DNA of 64,000 bases from Pseudeuparius sepicola (Eukaryota > Arthropoda > Insecta > Coleoptera > Anthribidae), in assembly GCA_963920635.1 (NCBI GenBank), contig OY987298.1, positions 33,263,787 through 33,327,786 on the forward strand. The letters are read 5' to 3'. Below the pieces are notes generated by a model. The model made no database searches and was not told where the DNA came from. It was given only the letters and a program-made list of their open reading frames with translations. Positions 1 through 10,768 of this stretch are shown one piece after another (within the stretch, counting starts at the first letter, position 1; each line of letters begins with the position of its first letter). The position numbers were made by a program, and so were the translations under genes.

Positions 1-423
1 ATTGAGCACAAACAATTTCTGAACTCAATTTAGACAGTTTGACACTTAATAAAAGTAAACAATTCAATTATTTTCCATGGCCAACTTTGAATTTTTGAAA
101 ATAAAGACGTACCTTGGCTGCATTTTTAATTTTTCTACAAAATCGTTATTACTTGAAATATTTTGATGAAATTTTGTACATACCCATTTCGAGGGGTGCT
201 CAATCCATTGGCGCACACAGATTTTTTCAAAAAAAAACGCTAATATGGTTTCTTAAAATTTTGCTCATAAAAACGGTCATAGTAGGCTTTGGATTTTATG
301 CGAACCAGGCAATTTTTGTTCAAAATGTGCAGTTCATCGAGCTCTACAATTTAAAAAAAAAATCAGCCAAATCGCACGATTGATACACTTTTTACAGACT
401 GACCCCAAAACAAATGGGTCACA

Positions 424-426
<3 letters not shown>
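1..426. mobile_element. Right end of a TA-flanked element, cut by window start
   Basis: The segment ends in GGGTCACACTG followed by TA, the mirror image of the CAGTGTG starts seen on complete elements elsewhere in the window. A small inverted repeat (GACCC...GGGTC) lies at about 400-420. The rest is AT-rich without a credible gene; the open frame at 114-383 starts with TTG and has low-complexity composition. The left end lies outside the window. Confidence 0.45.

Positions 427-454
<28 letters not shown>
427..454. repeat. (TA)n microsatellite
   Basis: An uninterrupted TA run of 28 bases lies at the boundary between the preceding TA-flanked element and the family X repeat. A second, shorter TA run sits at about 1367-1385 on the far side of the X array, so both edges of the array have decayed into the same dinucleotide. 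Confidence 0.95.
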
Positions 455-457
<3 letters not shown>

Positions 458-1369
458 ATGTAAGATTAGCGAGTGTAAATGTAATAATTACAAGAAAAGG
501 TGATAATGGGCAAACACTCAAAGTTAACAAAAAGAAAAAACTAGTAACCGCATACACGTGTTTCATGCTATTTGGCAATCATCAGTACGATGTAACATTA
601 ACCAAATCAAAAGATAGGCATGATTTGGGAAGCAACAAATGAAGTCCAGGCAGGAGCCAACAGCACATTTGCAGCTTCAGTCAGCACATCCCCTATTTTG
701 GGGCTTGTACTAACATCGCCACGGAGGCTGCTAAAGCGACCTGCGTGGAAATCTTCATAACCCAAGATACAATGACAATAAGGATGTAAGATTAGCGAGT
801 GTAAATGTAATAATTACAAGAAAAGGTGATAATGGGCAAACACTCAAAGTTAACAAAAAGAAAAAACTAGTAACCGCATACACGTGTTTCATGCTATTTG
901 GCAATCATCAGTACGGTGTAACATTAACCAAATCAAAAGATAGGCATGATTTGGGAAGCAACAAATGAAGTCCAGGCAGGAGCCAACAGTTTTTTTTTTG
1001 TTAACTTTGAGTGTTTGCCCATTATCACCTTTTCTTGTAATTATTACATTTACACTCGCTAATCTTACATCCTTATTGTCATTGTATCTTGGGTTATGAA
1101 GATTTCCACGCAGGTCGCTTTAGCAGCCTCCGTGGCGATGTTAGTACAAGCCCCAAAATAGGGGATGTGCTGACTGAAGCTGCAAATGTGCTGTTGGCTC
1201 CTGCCTGGACTTCATTTGTTGCTTCCCAAATCATGCCTATCTTTTGATTTGGTTAATGTTACACCGTACTGATGATTGCCAAATAGCATGAAACACGTGT
1301 ATGCGGTTACTAGTTTTTTCTTTTTGTTAACTTTGAGTGTTTGCCCATTATCACCTTTTCTTGTAATTA
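455..1369. repeat. Family X array: two direct copies plus an inverted half
   Basis: Unit X (209 bp, starts AGGATGTAAGATTAGCG) occurs at 455-663 and again at 781-989. A spacer S of about 117 bp lies between them at 664-780. After a T-run at 990-999 the same material returns inverted: the start of X at 1000-1073, S at 1074-1190 and X at 1191-1369, truncated by a TA run. The arms could form a long hairpin. Diverged copies of X lie near 7945-8160 and 8810-8960, so it is an interspersed family. No protein is encoded; open frames here are repeat shadows. Confidence 0.85.
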
Positions 1370-1387
1370 TATATATATATATATACA

Positions 1388-2592
1388 CAGTGTGTTTCAC
1401 TTCAAGTCGAGACAATTCATTATTTTTTTACGGGTTGACCGATTTTCAATTTTTTTTTAAATATAGTGCTCTGAATGATCTACTTTTTTACACAATTTTT
1501 TTTCAGATTCGTCTTTTCCATGACCTACTACGATCAAAATTATACCCCCAAAAACTGCAAAAGTACATTAGGCATTTCTTTAGGAAAAACATGAATAGCA
1601 CAGTCGTATTGACCATATACCCGAAAACCCCACAGACCAAGTTTCACGGTCCTAATTTATACAGGGCGTTCACAAAATAGCTTCAAACATAGCAAAAAAT
1701 ACGGTTTTTCGGAGTACTCTGTACAAACACCGAGAGATATTTTAAAATTATTTCTTTGCAGTTTGATTAGGGCTCACATAAGCCATCAATTCCAACGATT
1801 TCATGGCCCTGCCTTAGACAGGGCGTTCGCATTAAAAATACAAAAATCGAAAAAAAAATCGATTTTTCTCTTGGTGTTTTTTTTACATTTTTTTCTACAA
1901 TTTTAACTTATGCCTATTAAAAAACATAAACAATATTAAATTTTAGAAAGTACTTTCAATAAAGAGCACCCTGGATACGTGGATACCAATCAATTTTTAA
2001 ATTCTTTCAAATAAAAAAAGGGTGCTTTTTATTGAAAATACTTTCTAAAATTTAATATTGTTTATGTTTTTTAATAGGCATAAGTTAAAATTGTACAAAA
2101 AAAAGTAAAAAGAGAAAATCGATTTTTTTCGATTTTTGTATTTTTATTGCGAACGCCCTGTATAAGGCAGCGCCATGAAATCGTGGGAATTGATTGCCTA
2201 TGTGAGCCCTAATCAAACTGCAAGGAAATAATTTTAAAATATGTCTCGGTGTTTGTACAGGGTACTTCGAAAACCATATTTTTGCCATGTTTGAAGCTAT
2301 TTTCTGAACGCCCTGTATAAGCTATGACCGTGAAACATGGTATGTGTGGTTTGCGGGTATGGCCAATACGACTGTGCTATTCATGTTTTTCTTAAAGAAA
2401 TGCGTAATGTACTTTTGCAGTTTTTGGGGGTATAATTTTGATCGTAGTTAGGTCATGGAAAAGAAGAAACTGAAAAAAATTAGTGTCAAAATGTAGATCT
2501 TTCGGAGCACTATATTTTTAAAAAAAGTTTTTGAAAATCGGTAAACCCGTAAAAAAAAGTAATGAATTGTCTCGACTTGAAGTGAAACACTG
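1388..2592. mobile_element. Fold-back element, CAGTGTGTTTCAC ends
   Basis: The two halves are inverted copies meeting near 1985. The left end reads CAGTGTGTTTCACTTCAAG and the right end, inverted, CAGTGTTTCACTTCAAG; TA follows the right end. Internal landmarks recur in mirror order: GACCGATTTTC near the ends and the GGGCGTTC-type motif near 1820 and 2150. No transposase was recognised. A one-sided copy lies at 13825-14226. It is probably non-autonomous and moved by a TA-targeting (Tc1/mariner-type) transposase. Confidence 0.8.
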
Positions 2593-3778
2593 TAGAAATG
2601 CCAGTATGATTGTTGTTCATTTGTTAAGTGTATAGAGCAAGTTAACAGTTAAAGAGAGCATTAAACTCGTTCATTGTTTGAAGCCAGTCATTGTTAAATA
2701 TGAATGCATGAACCTGGCAATAAAAAATACTTCAATATTAATAGTTTTTGAGAACAATAATTTGCTATAATTAATGAATTTTAATTGGTATGTTATTAAA
2801 GGCTACACTGAGCTACAAAAATTATGCAACGGTAAAATGCTTTATAGGAGGTGTAATCATGTGTTTGCTCTCTATATGTATAACTTTAGGTTACAGGTTA
2901 TCTACAATATATTGAAAGATTAGGTACTGTTTTGAATTTATTTTAATTGATTGAAATACTGCTGATAACCCAGAAGAGATATCGAGGTTGTAAATATGTA
3001 CATATTGTACCTATCTTCTTCAATGGTAAAGCAAGTGTTCGAACAATTTAATATATGTAGAGAGATAGAGACTAAATGAAATTATTTTGAGCAAAATATA
3101 TCGCCATTCGGAATTCTACACAAATTATCTCACCTAGAAATTCAAATGAACAGAGCCTTAAATATTTTTGATTCTCCTTTTATTTGCAGGAACTGATATT
3201 AGCCGGTAAAGCCCCATTATAAATAATAATGAATTAATTTCTAAAAATCATTCTCAGAATTACTATTTGGAACTAATTTTAATTTTGCCAAAATCACCAG
3301 ACTGGTAACTTCCTCTTTTTTCTAGCAAAAGTTAGAATTGCATATATTTTTTTATATAAACTTTTCAAGGTTGAATATTACTAGGCAATAATTATGATGC
3401 GCCAATTTATTTAAACGCTTTTTTTTTATATACCTATGACCTATGCATTAATCACATACCTGTAGGTATATTAACCCTACCGCCTTTAGCCCTAACTACG
3501 CGCATGGCAAGGTGTAGGGAACGAAAATAAATACAATTCGCCGCCATTTTGAACCCTATATTGGCAGTTTGTATGATGGATAAGTAAAAACTCGCTGAAG
3601 GCTATTTTGAATATTTGAAAGCCATACGAGAAATCACAAATAATGTTTCCGTGACAGGTTAAAAAAATTGCATGTCTTTTTGAAGGTTTCGTACGAGTAT
3701 TGCGTTTTTGATTCAGTTTTGGACAAAAAAACAAATTAGGTATTAGCTAGGGCCGACTTTTTCCAGGGTCTGCATGTT
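2593..3778. other. Intergenic DNA with no recognised feature
   Basis: About 1.2 kb of AT-rich DNA. No ORF with a recognisable domain, no tRNA or rRNA, and no clear terminal repeats were seen on either strand. A TTTGCAGG string near 3184 resembles a 3' splice site but nothing convincing follows it. Confidence 0.5.
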
Positions 3779-3786
3779 GTTCTAAT

Positions 3787-4900
3787 CACGATACACTTAG
3801 CCAGGTATTTCACTAACGAATCCGAAAGCCAGGCAACTCTGCGCATCTACGTCAGTTGCGAATCACGAATTCTAAATAATGCATGGTGTTGCGGTTGTGT
3901 TTTACGATTTTGTATAGTTTACAGTTTAATGTGTCAAGAAAAAAGTGTAAACAACTTAAACAACTGACTGATCGTCAGTCCAGCTCGACAGTATATTTGA
4001 AATAGGCCAAACATGCCGGGATGTGCAGTCAGCGTATGTCCAAATAATAATAGAAACAGTAAGGGAACGGAAATTAAGTATTATAGATTTCCCAAGGACA
4101 ATAATCTGGTAACGAAACAGATTATTTATAGAACAGAGCATTAAAAAAAAAATGTGCAATAAAAAATTAGCCTTGTTATATGGTTAAAGGGAATCATTAT
4201 TTGATCCCTATTTTACTCACTATTTATTATGTTGTTTTCTTTCTTGTTTAACTATAAACTAAGCATTAGTTGTGCAGGTTGTGCTTGTTTCGAGGCTTGT
4301 GTGCATTAATTGGAAAATTAATAAGGCTTTAATTGACATAAACCGACATAAACACTGGAAGGAAAAAGTTATATTTTTGGTAAGGCTTCGAATTTTATTT
4401 ATCAATATCTTTGCCTATAACAAGTCATCTGTAAAATACTTTTTTCCGATGGAGAGGTTGTGTCGATAGAAGTTAAAACTTAGTTCAGGATTACCTTTAC
4501 TATTACAATAAATGTATTATTTAGATACCTACCTATATGATATTTTTTTATTGTCTAACAATATACGGTCTTTTAAAAGAAAAATCCTGTTAATTTAACA
4601 AAATATACATCAATTTTATTTGCCTGTATACGATTAGCTGAAACGCAAAGAAAACAAATTATTTGTAAAATTATAATTATCAAATTAAATGTGTTTTTTA
4701 TCAACAGAATATTCATTCATTTATCTAGTAATATAATCTACATATTTTTAACAACATTTATTTAAAAGAAAACGTATAAATAAGCAAAAACCCATAAAAA
4801 AGTATCTATTGCTGTGTAAAACATATGGAGCAATTTAAATTCTGATTCGCAACTGACGTCACAAGATGCGCAATGACATACCGTGGGTAAGTGTATCGTG
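3787..4900. mobile_element. Non-autonomous P-superfamily-like transposon
   Basis: The terminal inverted repeats begin CACGATACACTTA on the left and its complement ends the element on the right. The 8-bp string GTTCTAAT is duplicated exactly at 3779-3786 and 4901-4908. A subterminal inverted repeat containing GTCAGTTGCGAATC lies at about 3852-3868 and 4843-4862. The interior holds the N-terminal part of a THAP zinc finger (4013-4144) and otherwise AT-rich DNA. An 8-bp target duplication together with a THAP domain is what P-superfamily elements show. At 1114 bp it is far too short for a full transposase, so it is an internally deleted copy. Confidence 0.8.
4013..4144 (+). pseudogene. THAP zinc-finger exon, truncated transposase start
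   Basis: The reading frame starts at ATG and encodes 43 residues before a stop. Residues 1-32 fit the start of a THAP domain: Cys4-x4-Cys9, a basic stretch, then Phe26-Pro27 and Lys-Asp. In THAP proteins this zinc-binding domain binds DNA; in P elements it recognises the transposon ends. The later part (Trp and the Cys-x2-His ligands) is missing. Just after the codon for Leu32 the sequence reads CTG|GTAACG, a plausible splice donor, so this may be exon 1 with the downstream exons deleted. It lies inside a P-like element with an 8-bp target duplication, which supports the call. Function is probably lost. Confidence 0.7.
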
Positions 4901-5218
4901 GTTCTAATGAAATGGATGGTTTTCATAAAGATCTAAAAAATGCGAAGAAGTTTTATCTCCAGAGATTGCATTCTTTGGGTTAGTAAAGGTATGATTTTTT
5001 TTTATCAAATTAACTCTATTTGTCAGCATTTTATGAAGACGAACAATCGGAACTGGCTGACTATATTAGCTAGAGGTAGCAACCGCTCTCCAAAAAAAAA
5101 ACCTCTTGCGGATAATGCGGATATAGAAATATAGAAGGATAAAGATATAGTCAATGCTGCAAGAAATATTGGAACATGAATAGTTCACAATGATAATAAT
5201 ACCTTCATTAAACACCAA

Positions 5219-5830
5219 TTTGGATTCCTCTCAAAGTGTTTCTTGGAAAGGGTAGTGCAGTATGTGGAGGAAGGTGAGTGCCCTGCTGGGGTTTTCTGTG
5301 ACCTCAGCAAGGCATTCGACTGTGTGGATCACAAGCGGCTTTTACTTAAGGCTGAGACATAATATGGAATTAGGGGAGAAGCCGTGAATTGGCTGCAAAG
5401 CTACTTGCTTGACAGAACTCAGTAGGTACCTAGGTCTCAATTTTGACATTTCCAGTGATGGCGTGACGCGTACTTCCAAGCCCTTGGTAATGACAGTTGG
5501 AGTGCCCGAAGGATCCATTTTGAGCCCTGTACTCTTTATTTTGTATGTGAATGACGTCGGGTTCCAGCTTTTCATTGTATGCAGATGATTCTTCTATAGT
5601 TGTTTCGGAAAAGGATAAAGATGAACTTGAATTTAGAGGTAGGTAGCACTAATTTGAATTCGTTGTATAGATGGTTCGGTGTATATTAACAGTTCAAAAA
5701 CAAATTACATTTCGTTTCACAATTTACAACAATAAATCAAATTTAGATTATAAACTGAATATAAATGGTACCAATATTGATAGAATTAAATCTACCGAAT
5801 TTCTTGGTGATATTATAAACCCCTGGACAA
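5219..5830 (+). pseudogene. Non-LTR retrotransposon reverse transcriptase fragment
   Basis: Conceptual translation in shifting frames gives a LINE-type RT. DLSKAFDCVDH lies at about 5300-5332 (palm motif with catalytic Asp), a GIRGEAVNWLQSYLLDR-like segment at 5367-5420, VPEGSILSPVLFILYVNDV at about 5500-5556, and YADD, carrying the catalytic Asp pair, at 5578-5589. RIKSTEFLG near 5785-5811 matches the region after the palm. In-frame stops and frame changes are present and both the endonuclease and 3' end are missing, so it is dead. The clade (Jockey, CR1 or RTE type) cannot be fixed by eye. The preceding 4909-5218 shows nothing recognisable. Confidence 0.85.
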
Positions 5831-6120
5831 AATTAACGCATATTTTCTGGGTACGTTTATATTTTTCTATTTTTTTTTCGACAAGTAGGCCATGGGCCTT
5901 GTTTGACAAAGACAGTCGTTATTTAAGCTAACTATAGCATCACATAACCTTGTTTTGACAGTAATTGTATTAAACCTCGTTTTAGACTAAAATTGCGTTA
6001 AAATTTTCTTAAAAAGTGATGATTAAAACAAAGTGTCTCCGAAAAGCAAGCTATAGATTGTGATTGTTTTTATCACATACACGTTGGAAAGTTCATTTGC
6101 GAGTAAATCAAGTAAGGAAA

Positions 6121-6760
6121 ATGAACCACCAAAGAAATGTGTCAATTGAGGATGCAGTGCGGCATCCTGGATGAAGGAGATTCAATGAGATATTATTATG
6201 TTGCTGGTTTGTTAGGAAGACATCATTTCAGCATCGCTGCACGGTGAGACGACATAATGAGACGGGCACGTACCTTCTAAGACCAGGGCAAGGGCGAAAA
6301 CATTGCACTAATCAAACTGATGATCATTTTTTGAGACGACGTGCTCTCAGAGACAGGAGAGTCACCAGCAATCTGCTAAAAAATGAATTAGCAGACGTTT
6401 ACATGAAGCAGGATTGAACAACAGAAGACCGGCCAAAAAACTATTGCTTAACAGAGAACACAAAGTTCAGAGATTGAATTTTGCAGAATACATCAGAATT
6501 GGACTATCAACGATTGGAAACAAGTTCTATTCTCCGATGAAACTAATGTTAGCCTAAAAGCCCCAGACTGACGAGAGCTTGTCTGGCGAAGGCGAGGAGA
6601 AAGGTTTGCCAGCTGCAATATCTCTCCTAAAATACCTTTTGGTAGTGGCTCTGCAATGTTTTGGAGAGGAATTTGCTTCGATGCTCGTACGGAGTTGGTC
6701 CCTATACGTAGGAGGTCTATGAATGTTTCTTGGACGTAATTTTTTATTCGCTGGTCCTTG
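6121..6760 (+). pseudogene. Tc1-like transposase remnant
   Basis: Translation in three frames with stops recovers a Tc1-family transposase. A helix-turn-helix portion with RPGQGRKHCTNQTDDHF is near 6280-6335 and DRRVTSNLL near 6352-6380. NDWKQVLFSDET, holding the second catalytic acidic region typical of Tc1, is near 6508-6541. VWRRRGERF and GSAMFWRGICFDA follow near 6580-6685. The C-terminal third with the last catalytic residue is absent, and no terminal repeats were found. It is an old, multiply broken copy. Its family is clear; its activity is certainly lost. Confidence 0.85.
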
Positions 6761-7436
6761 TCTGGCGATGCCCTTCACGGGGGGTCTGGCGATCCCCTTC
6801 ACGGGGGTCTCCAAACGATGACAAAAGGCCGAGCGTATATGTATAGCGGTTAGGGGTTGATGTAGGTACCCCTGACAGGTCCTGGGCTGCGGATTCTCTG
6901 GAACGGAAATGTCCTAAATACCCGGTTTCCGAAAAAGAACGGCGTTTTAGCGCATCCACCTCGGATCTACTCTCATTCAGTGTTTCCCATTCCCCTCGGT
7001 TAGGTCAAGAAATTATTGGCATGTGGCACTTAGCCGAAAACAATCCCCAAAGTTAAATTAAGCGTAATATAGGGTACTTGAAAAATTTTACAAATTTGAT
7101 AAAACAATTCCTGAACACTTGCATAAAACCCTACGATTATTTCTAAAAATAATATTTAGGTAGGTACGTAATTGGCAAGTTCTTAGACTTTCTTCGAAAT
7201 TTAGCGATGACGTCATAAGTGTTTTAAAAAGGCAATTTGGGAACATGGCGATACCACTGAAGTGTTCTGAGACATAACTTTATTATTAAGTTGCAAGTAA
7301 AGTTGAAATTTCAAAAATCTAACCTCAAACCCTCCGATTTAGGACGCCCCATGAAACATTCGCAATAAAAAAAAGTATTTTTGTGACAAAATTTTTGTGT
7401 AGAAAAGTACAACTTGTCTTTGTTCCACGAATTATG
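6761..7436. other. Intergenic; short tandem duplication, otherwise nothing
   Basis: Two copies of a 24-bp unit starting TCTGGCGAT lie at 6761-6784 and 6785-6807. Downstream a CpG-richer stretch (about 6880-7000) resembles the tail of an unidentified mobile element but shows no domain. No gene was recognised; open frames on the minus strand here start with non-ATG codons or are repeat shadows. Confidence 0.4.
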
Positions 7437-7467
7437 GCAAACGGGCACCGCCAAGGTGCCCGTTTGC
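7437..7467. repeat. Perfect 13-bp-stem hairpin
   Basis: GCAAACGGGCACC at 7437-7449 is exactly complemented at 7455-7467 across a five-base GCCAA loop. The stem is GC-rich in an AT-rich setting. No T-run follows directly and the region is eukaryotic, so it is not called as a bacterial-type terminator. Confidence 0.85.
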
Positions 7468-7940
7468 AGGAGGTTGCCACCTTCGGCGTTCTAGACAATA
7501 AAACGACGTAGATTTCAGCCTGAAGAAAGTTGTGCAACTTCTTCTTTAATTATCATAAATAAAGTAGGGCTAAGAGCCGTTGTTTCATTTATTACGTGTT
7601 ATGTTGGTGCATCTACTGTAAACTGATTACGATTTTAGAGCAATTAAAAATATTGTATACACGGGATAAAGAGCGCTGCTCTCCTATAGGCAGTAGGCAG
7701 CAAAAAAAAAAAAACAGAAACGTCGGTGAAGACATACAAACTATACTTAGTCGCTAAAATTAGCTTGGCTGAAGAATCTATTCGATCATTGAGTAAAGGA
7801 ATAAACTCAATGATTCGGTCCAAACAAAGAAAATTAATGTTGCGATGCAAAATGAGAAAACAATATTCTGAAAACTGGTATCTTCGTTACAGTGTAGAAT
7901 TACGATAGTTAATAGGAAAAATTGTTCAACAAATAAAAAT
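7468..7940. other. Intergenic DNA with no recognised feature
   Basis: AT-rich DNA with an A-run at 7700-7713. The overlapping open frames on both strands near 7644-7908 are short and match no family I recognise. Confidence 0.4.
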
Positions 7941-8966
7941 AAAGATGTAAGATTAGAGTGTAAAAGTATTTACAAGAAAAAGCGATAATGCGCAAGCTCT
8001 CAAAACAACAAAAAAGTAGTATCCCCTTCACGTATATAAGTGTTTCGTGCTATTTGGTCATCATCAGTACGGTTTAAGTACGTTTTTAACGTTAACCAAA
8101 TTAAAAAGATAGGCATGATTTGGGAAGCAACAAATGAAGTCCAGGTAGGAGCCCACATAGCCCAGTAAATGAAGACATTTCGAGTGGAAAAAATTACGAG
8201 AAAGCTATGTTTTTTTTTGTGGAGACCTTTATTGAGGTGCCCTTAATAAGTTGATGATAAGTTCGAGCAATTTGAGCCATGGAATTTTTTTAAGGGGGAT
8301 AAAGGAGCGTTTGTCAGTTTTTCCATTATCTCGAAAAGTTGCACTTTTTTTGTTGATGATCTTCCATCCCCAGTGCAGCTCAACAGCATTTATTTAGAGT
8401 GTATCTCCAGTCTAGAAATGGCTTGATAATGAGTTAAATCCTGGAGATTGGGGATGCAGAAGATCATCAACAATAGATTGGAACCTATTCAAAACCTCTT
8501 GTCACCGGCTCCCGATTAGTTGATCAATACTATATTCTGCAACTGTACCAAAGGCTGTAACGCTAGTTGTAGCTGCAGAAAACTAGGTGCTACTTTTCGA
8601 GATAATGGCAAAAAATTGAAAAACGCCCTCTAAAAAGACCATGGTTCAAATTTCTCGAACTTCTCAGGATGTATTAAGGACACCTCAATGAAGGTCTCCA
8701 CAAGAAACTCCACAAGAAACAGCTTTCTCGTAATGTTTTCCTATTTTGGGCTCGAATTTGCGACCTACGTGGAAATCTTTATAATCCAAGGTATAAGTAA
8801 TAACAATAAGGATGTAAGATAAGCTAGTGTAAAAGTATTTACAAGAAAAAAACCATAATGGGCAAGCACTCAAAATGAACAAAAAAGTATAGTAAGTAAT
8901 CCTATAGTATAGTCATCAGTACGGTGTTACGTTAACCAAATCAAAGAGATAGATATATCTAGATAT
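7941..8966. repeat. Diverged family X copies around a fold-back insertion
   Basis: X-like sequence (GATGTAAGATTAG, GGCATGATTTGGGAAGC, GAAGTCCAGG) occupies about 7945-8160. A second X-like stretch starts near 8810 with GGATGTAAGATAAGC. Between them, about 8207-8712, lies a fold-back structure. GTGGAGACCTTTATTGAGGT near 8220 recurs inverted near 8683-8702, TCTCGAAAAGT near 8330 recurs inverted near 8597, and the centre holds a second inverted pair (GATGATCTTCCATCCCC near 8355; GGGGATGCAGAAGATCATC near 8451). A spacer-S-like GACCTACGTGGAAATC follows at about 8761. The layout resembles the array at 455-1369. Confidence 0.65.
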
Positions 8967-9267
8967 GCATTCTTTACCGCTTCATTTATTCTGTCTGGAA
9001 CACTAGTCGGACCAGGATTTCGTGAAAAAACATTGATTTTTATTTGATAATTCGTGCAGGCGCATGCATAAAAAAAACACTATTTTACGAACTTATTACA
9101 TAAAATACTAAGTATTTTGGCACCCGCTTAAAAATAAGGATTGGCCTTCCCTTATTTTTATACGAGTGTCAGACACAATGTACATAAATGTATTTCTTCT
9201 CTTTTTTTCTACTGTATCAAGCGATACATCAGATTTGGCTGATTTTTGTCAAAATATAATACTTAAT

Positions 9268-9355
9268 ATAATAATAATAATTCTCACCCTCACAATACTC
9301 TAAACTAGGAGCACCCCAGAAGAAATCACATGTTTGTGCGGGGTAGGGGGGCAAT
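9268..9355. repeat. Interspersed family Y copy
   Basis: The string AATAATTCTCACCCTCACAA followed by ACT(C)TAAACTAGGAGCACCCCAGA is shared with 46445-46525. A related inverted version lies near 35498-35560. It is short, without coding potential, and marks a dispersed repeat, possibly a SINE tail or MITE fragment. Confidence 0.6.
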
Positions 9356-9444
9356 TACTATTATTTTGTCTTCGTTGTCATATGCGCAATATATTGGCAT
9401 GCATTTGGTTCTTGAAAAACAAAATTTGACGCGAGCACCTTATA

Positions 9445-10156
9445 CAGGGTGTGAATGAATAAGTGCGAAAAAATTCAAGGGGTGAATCTTTGAGTGATTC
9501 TAAGACCAAAAGTTTATATAAACATAGGTCCGCTAATGCTTCGTTTTCAAAATACAGGGTGTCAAACATTTTTTAATAATTATTATAATAAAACAAAAAT
9601 TTTTTATAGCTAGCATTACCGTTTATAGCAATTTTTAATACTAGAATAAACTATTAATATGGAAAAAATATCGGGTGTACCCTAGTTTTTGTTAATTGGT
9701 AGTTTTAATTTTTTATTATGTTATCCCGGAGACATGCAATAAAGTGATTTTTATTTTTTTCTCAAAAACGAAGCGAGATACGAGAATAATTCAAGAGACA
9801 AAAAAGTTGTATTTTTAGTTGCCGAATGAGAAAAATAAGTTTTAAAAAAGTCAGTGGCGCACATTTTTTTTACAAAATTATTGGTTAAAGTGCCCTCGGG
9901 ACGCCAGTGTACTTAATAATTTTAATCTAGTAGGGGCTAAATTAGCCTCTTTCTACCATAAATACCACTGCCAAATTTCAACAAAATCGGCTAAAGGATT
10001 ATTAAGATATTTACGAAAAAGCGATTTTTTAAGAAGAGTTACCCTGTATCTTGAAAACGAAGCATTACCGGACCTATGTTTATATAAACTTTTCGTCTTA
10101 GAATCACTCGAAGATTCACCACTTGAATTTTTTCGCACTTATTCATTTACACCCTG
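9445..10156. mobile_element. Fold-back element, CAGGGTGTGAATGAA ends
   Basis: The left end reads TA|CAGGGTGTGAATGAATAAG and the right end is its near-complement ...CTTATTCATTTACACCCTG|TA. Arms of about 110 bp contain TTTATATAAACATAGGTCC near 9514 and its mirror near 10073. Inner TACAGGGTGTC (about 9552) and ACCCTGTATC (about 10041) suggest an end-like motif repeated inside the arms. No transposase was recognised; it is a non-autonomous TA-target element. Confidence 0.8.
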
Positions 10157-10573
10157 TATAGAAGGTGATCAAAAAATTACTACAGGATATTAATCTATAC
10201 AAAAAATTAAGTGACACGTGTTTTTTCGTTTTGTGTATAAAATCCGTAATAAAGGAGATGCGGGCCCTTAAATGTGACCCTCAATTTCGGGTTTTCAGCT
10301 ATAAATTTTGAACGGATGGAGATTTCCTTCAAATTTTATACGTATTAAATCGAAATGGTTGTCATAACCACAGAATAAAGTTATTCTGTGTCATAACCTA
10401 AACCTAACGTATCCTCATTTGTTATATCCCCTAGGGGGCGTTAGTGGCATCCATGTCGCATCAATTTTTGGACGCATTCTTGCTTTTCCAAAGAAATCTG
10501 CTGTAGCAACCAATGACGTCAAATAGACAGGTTAGGTTTGTTTTGATCACAGTCTAAGCGCTCCATTAAAGAG
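10157..10573. other. Intergenic; small hairpin, otherwise nothing
   Basis: A 9-bp inverted repeat ACAGAATAA/TTATTCTGT with a 2-base loop lies at 10370-10389. AACCTAAACCTAACG near 10394 and AGGTTAGGTTTG near 10531 are an imperfect inverted pair. No gene was recognised. Confidence 0.4.
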
Positions 10574-10581
10574 GCAAAGAT

Positions 10582-10760
10582 CGTTGACTGACGTATTTAT
10601 AAAGACTGCTCACGGCTGTCACGTCTGACACATTTTTGGCTCACCATGGGCTTTCCGGAGATAAAATACAATGTCGAATACATTGTTAGCCATCAGAGCC
10701 ATCTGTTTTCCAGGACATGAAGCTATAGCCGTGAGAAGTCTTTATAATACGTCAGTGAAC
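10582..10760. mobile_element. Short MITE with 8-bp target duplication
   Basis: Inverted arms of about 35 bp: TTGACTGACGTATTTATAAA on the left, mirrored on the right by TTTATAATACGTCAGTGAAC. The 8-bp string GCAAAGAT is present exactly on both sides (10574-10581 and 10761-10768). At 179 bp it encodes nothing. The duplication length fits hAT-type or P-type transposases rather than the TA-target elements that dominate the window. Confidence 0.8.
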
Positions 10761-10768
10761 GCAAAGAT

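Noticed and set aside
7437..7467. Bacterial-type intrinsic terminator
   Set aside because: No T-run follows and the window is plainly eukaryotic.
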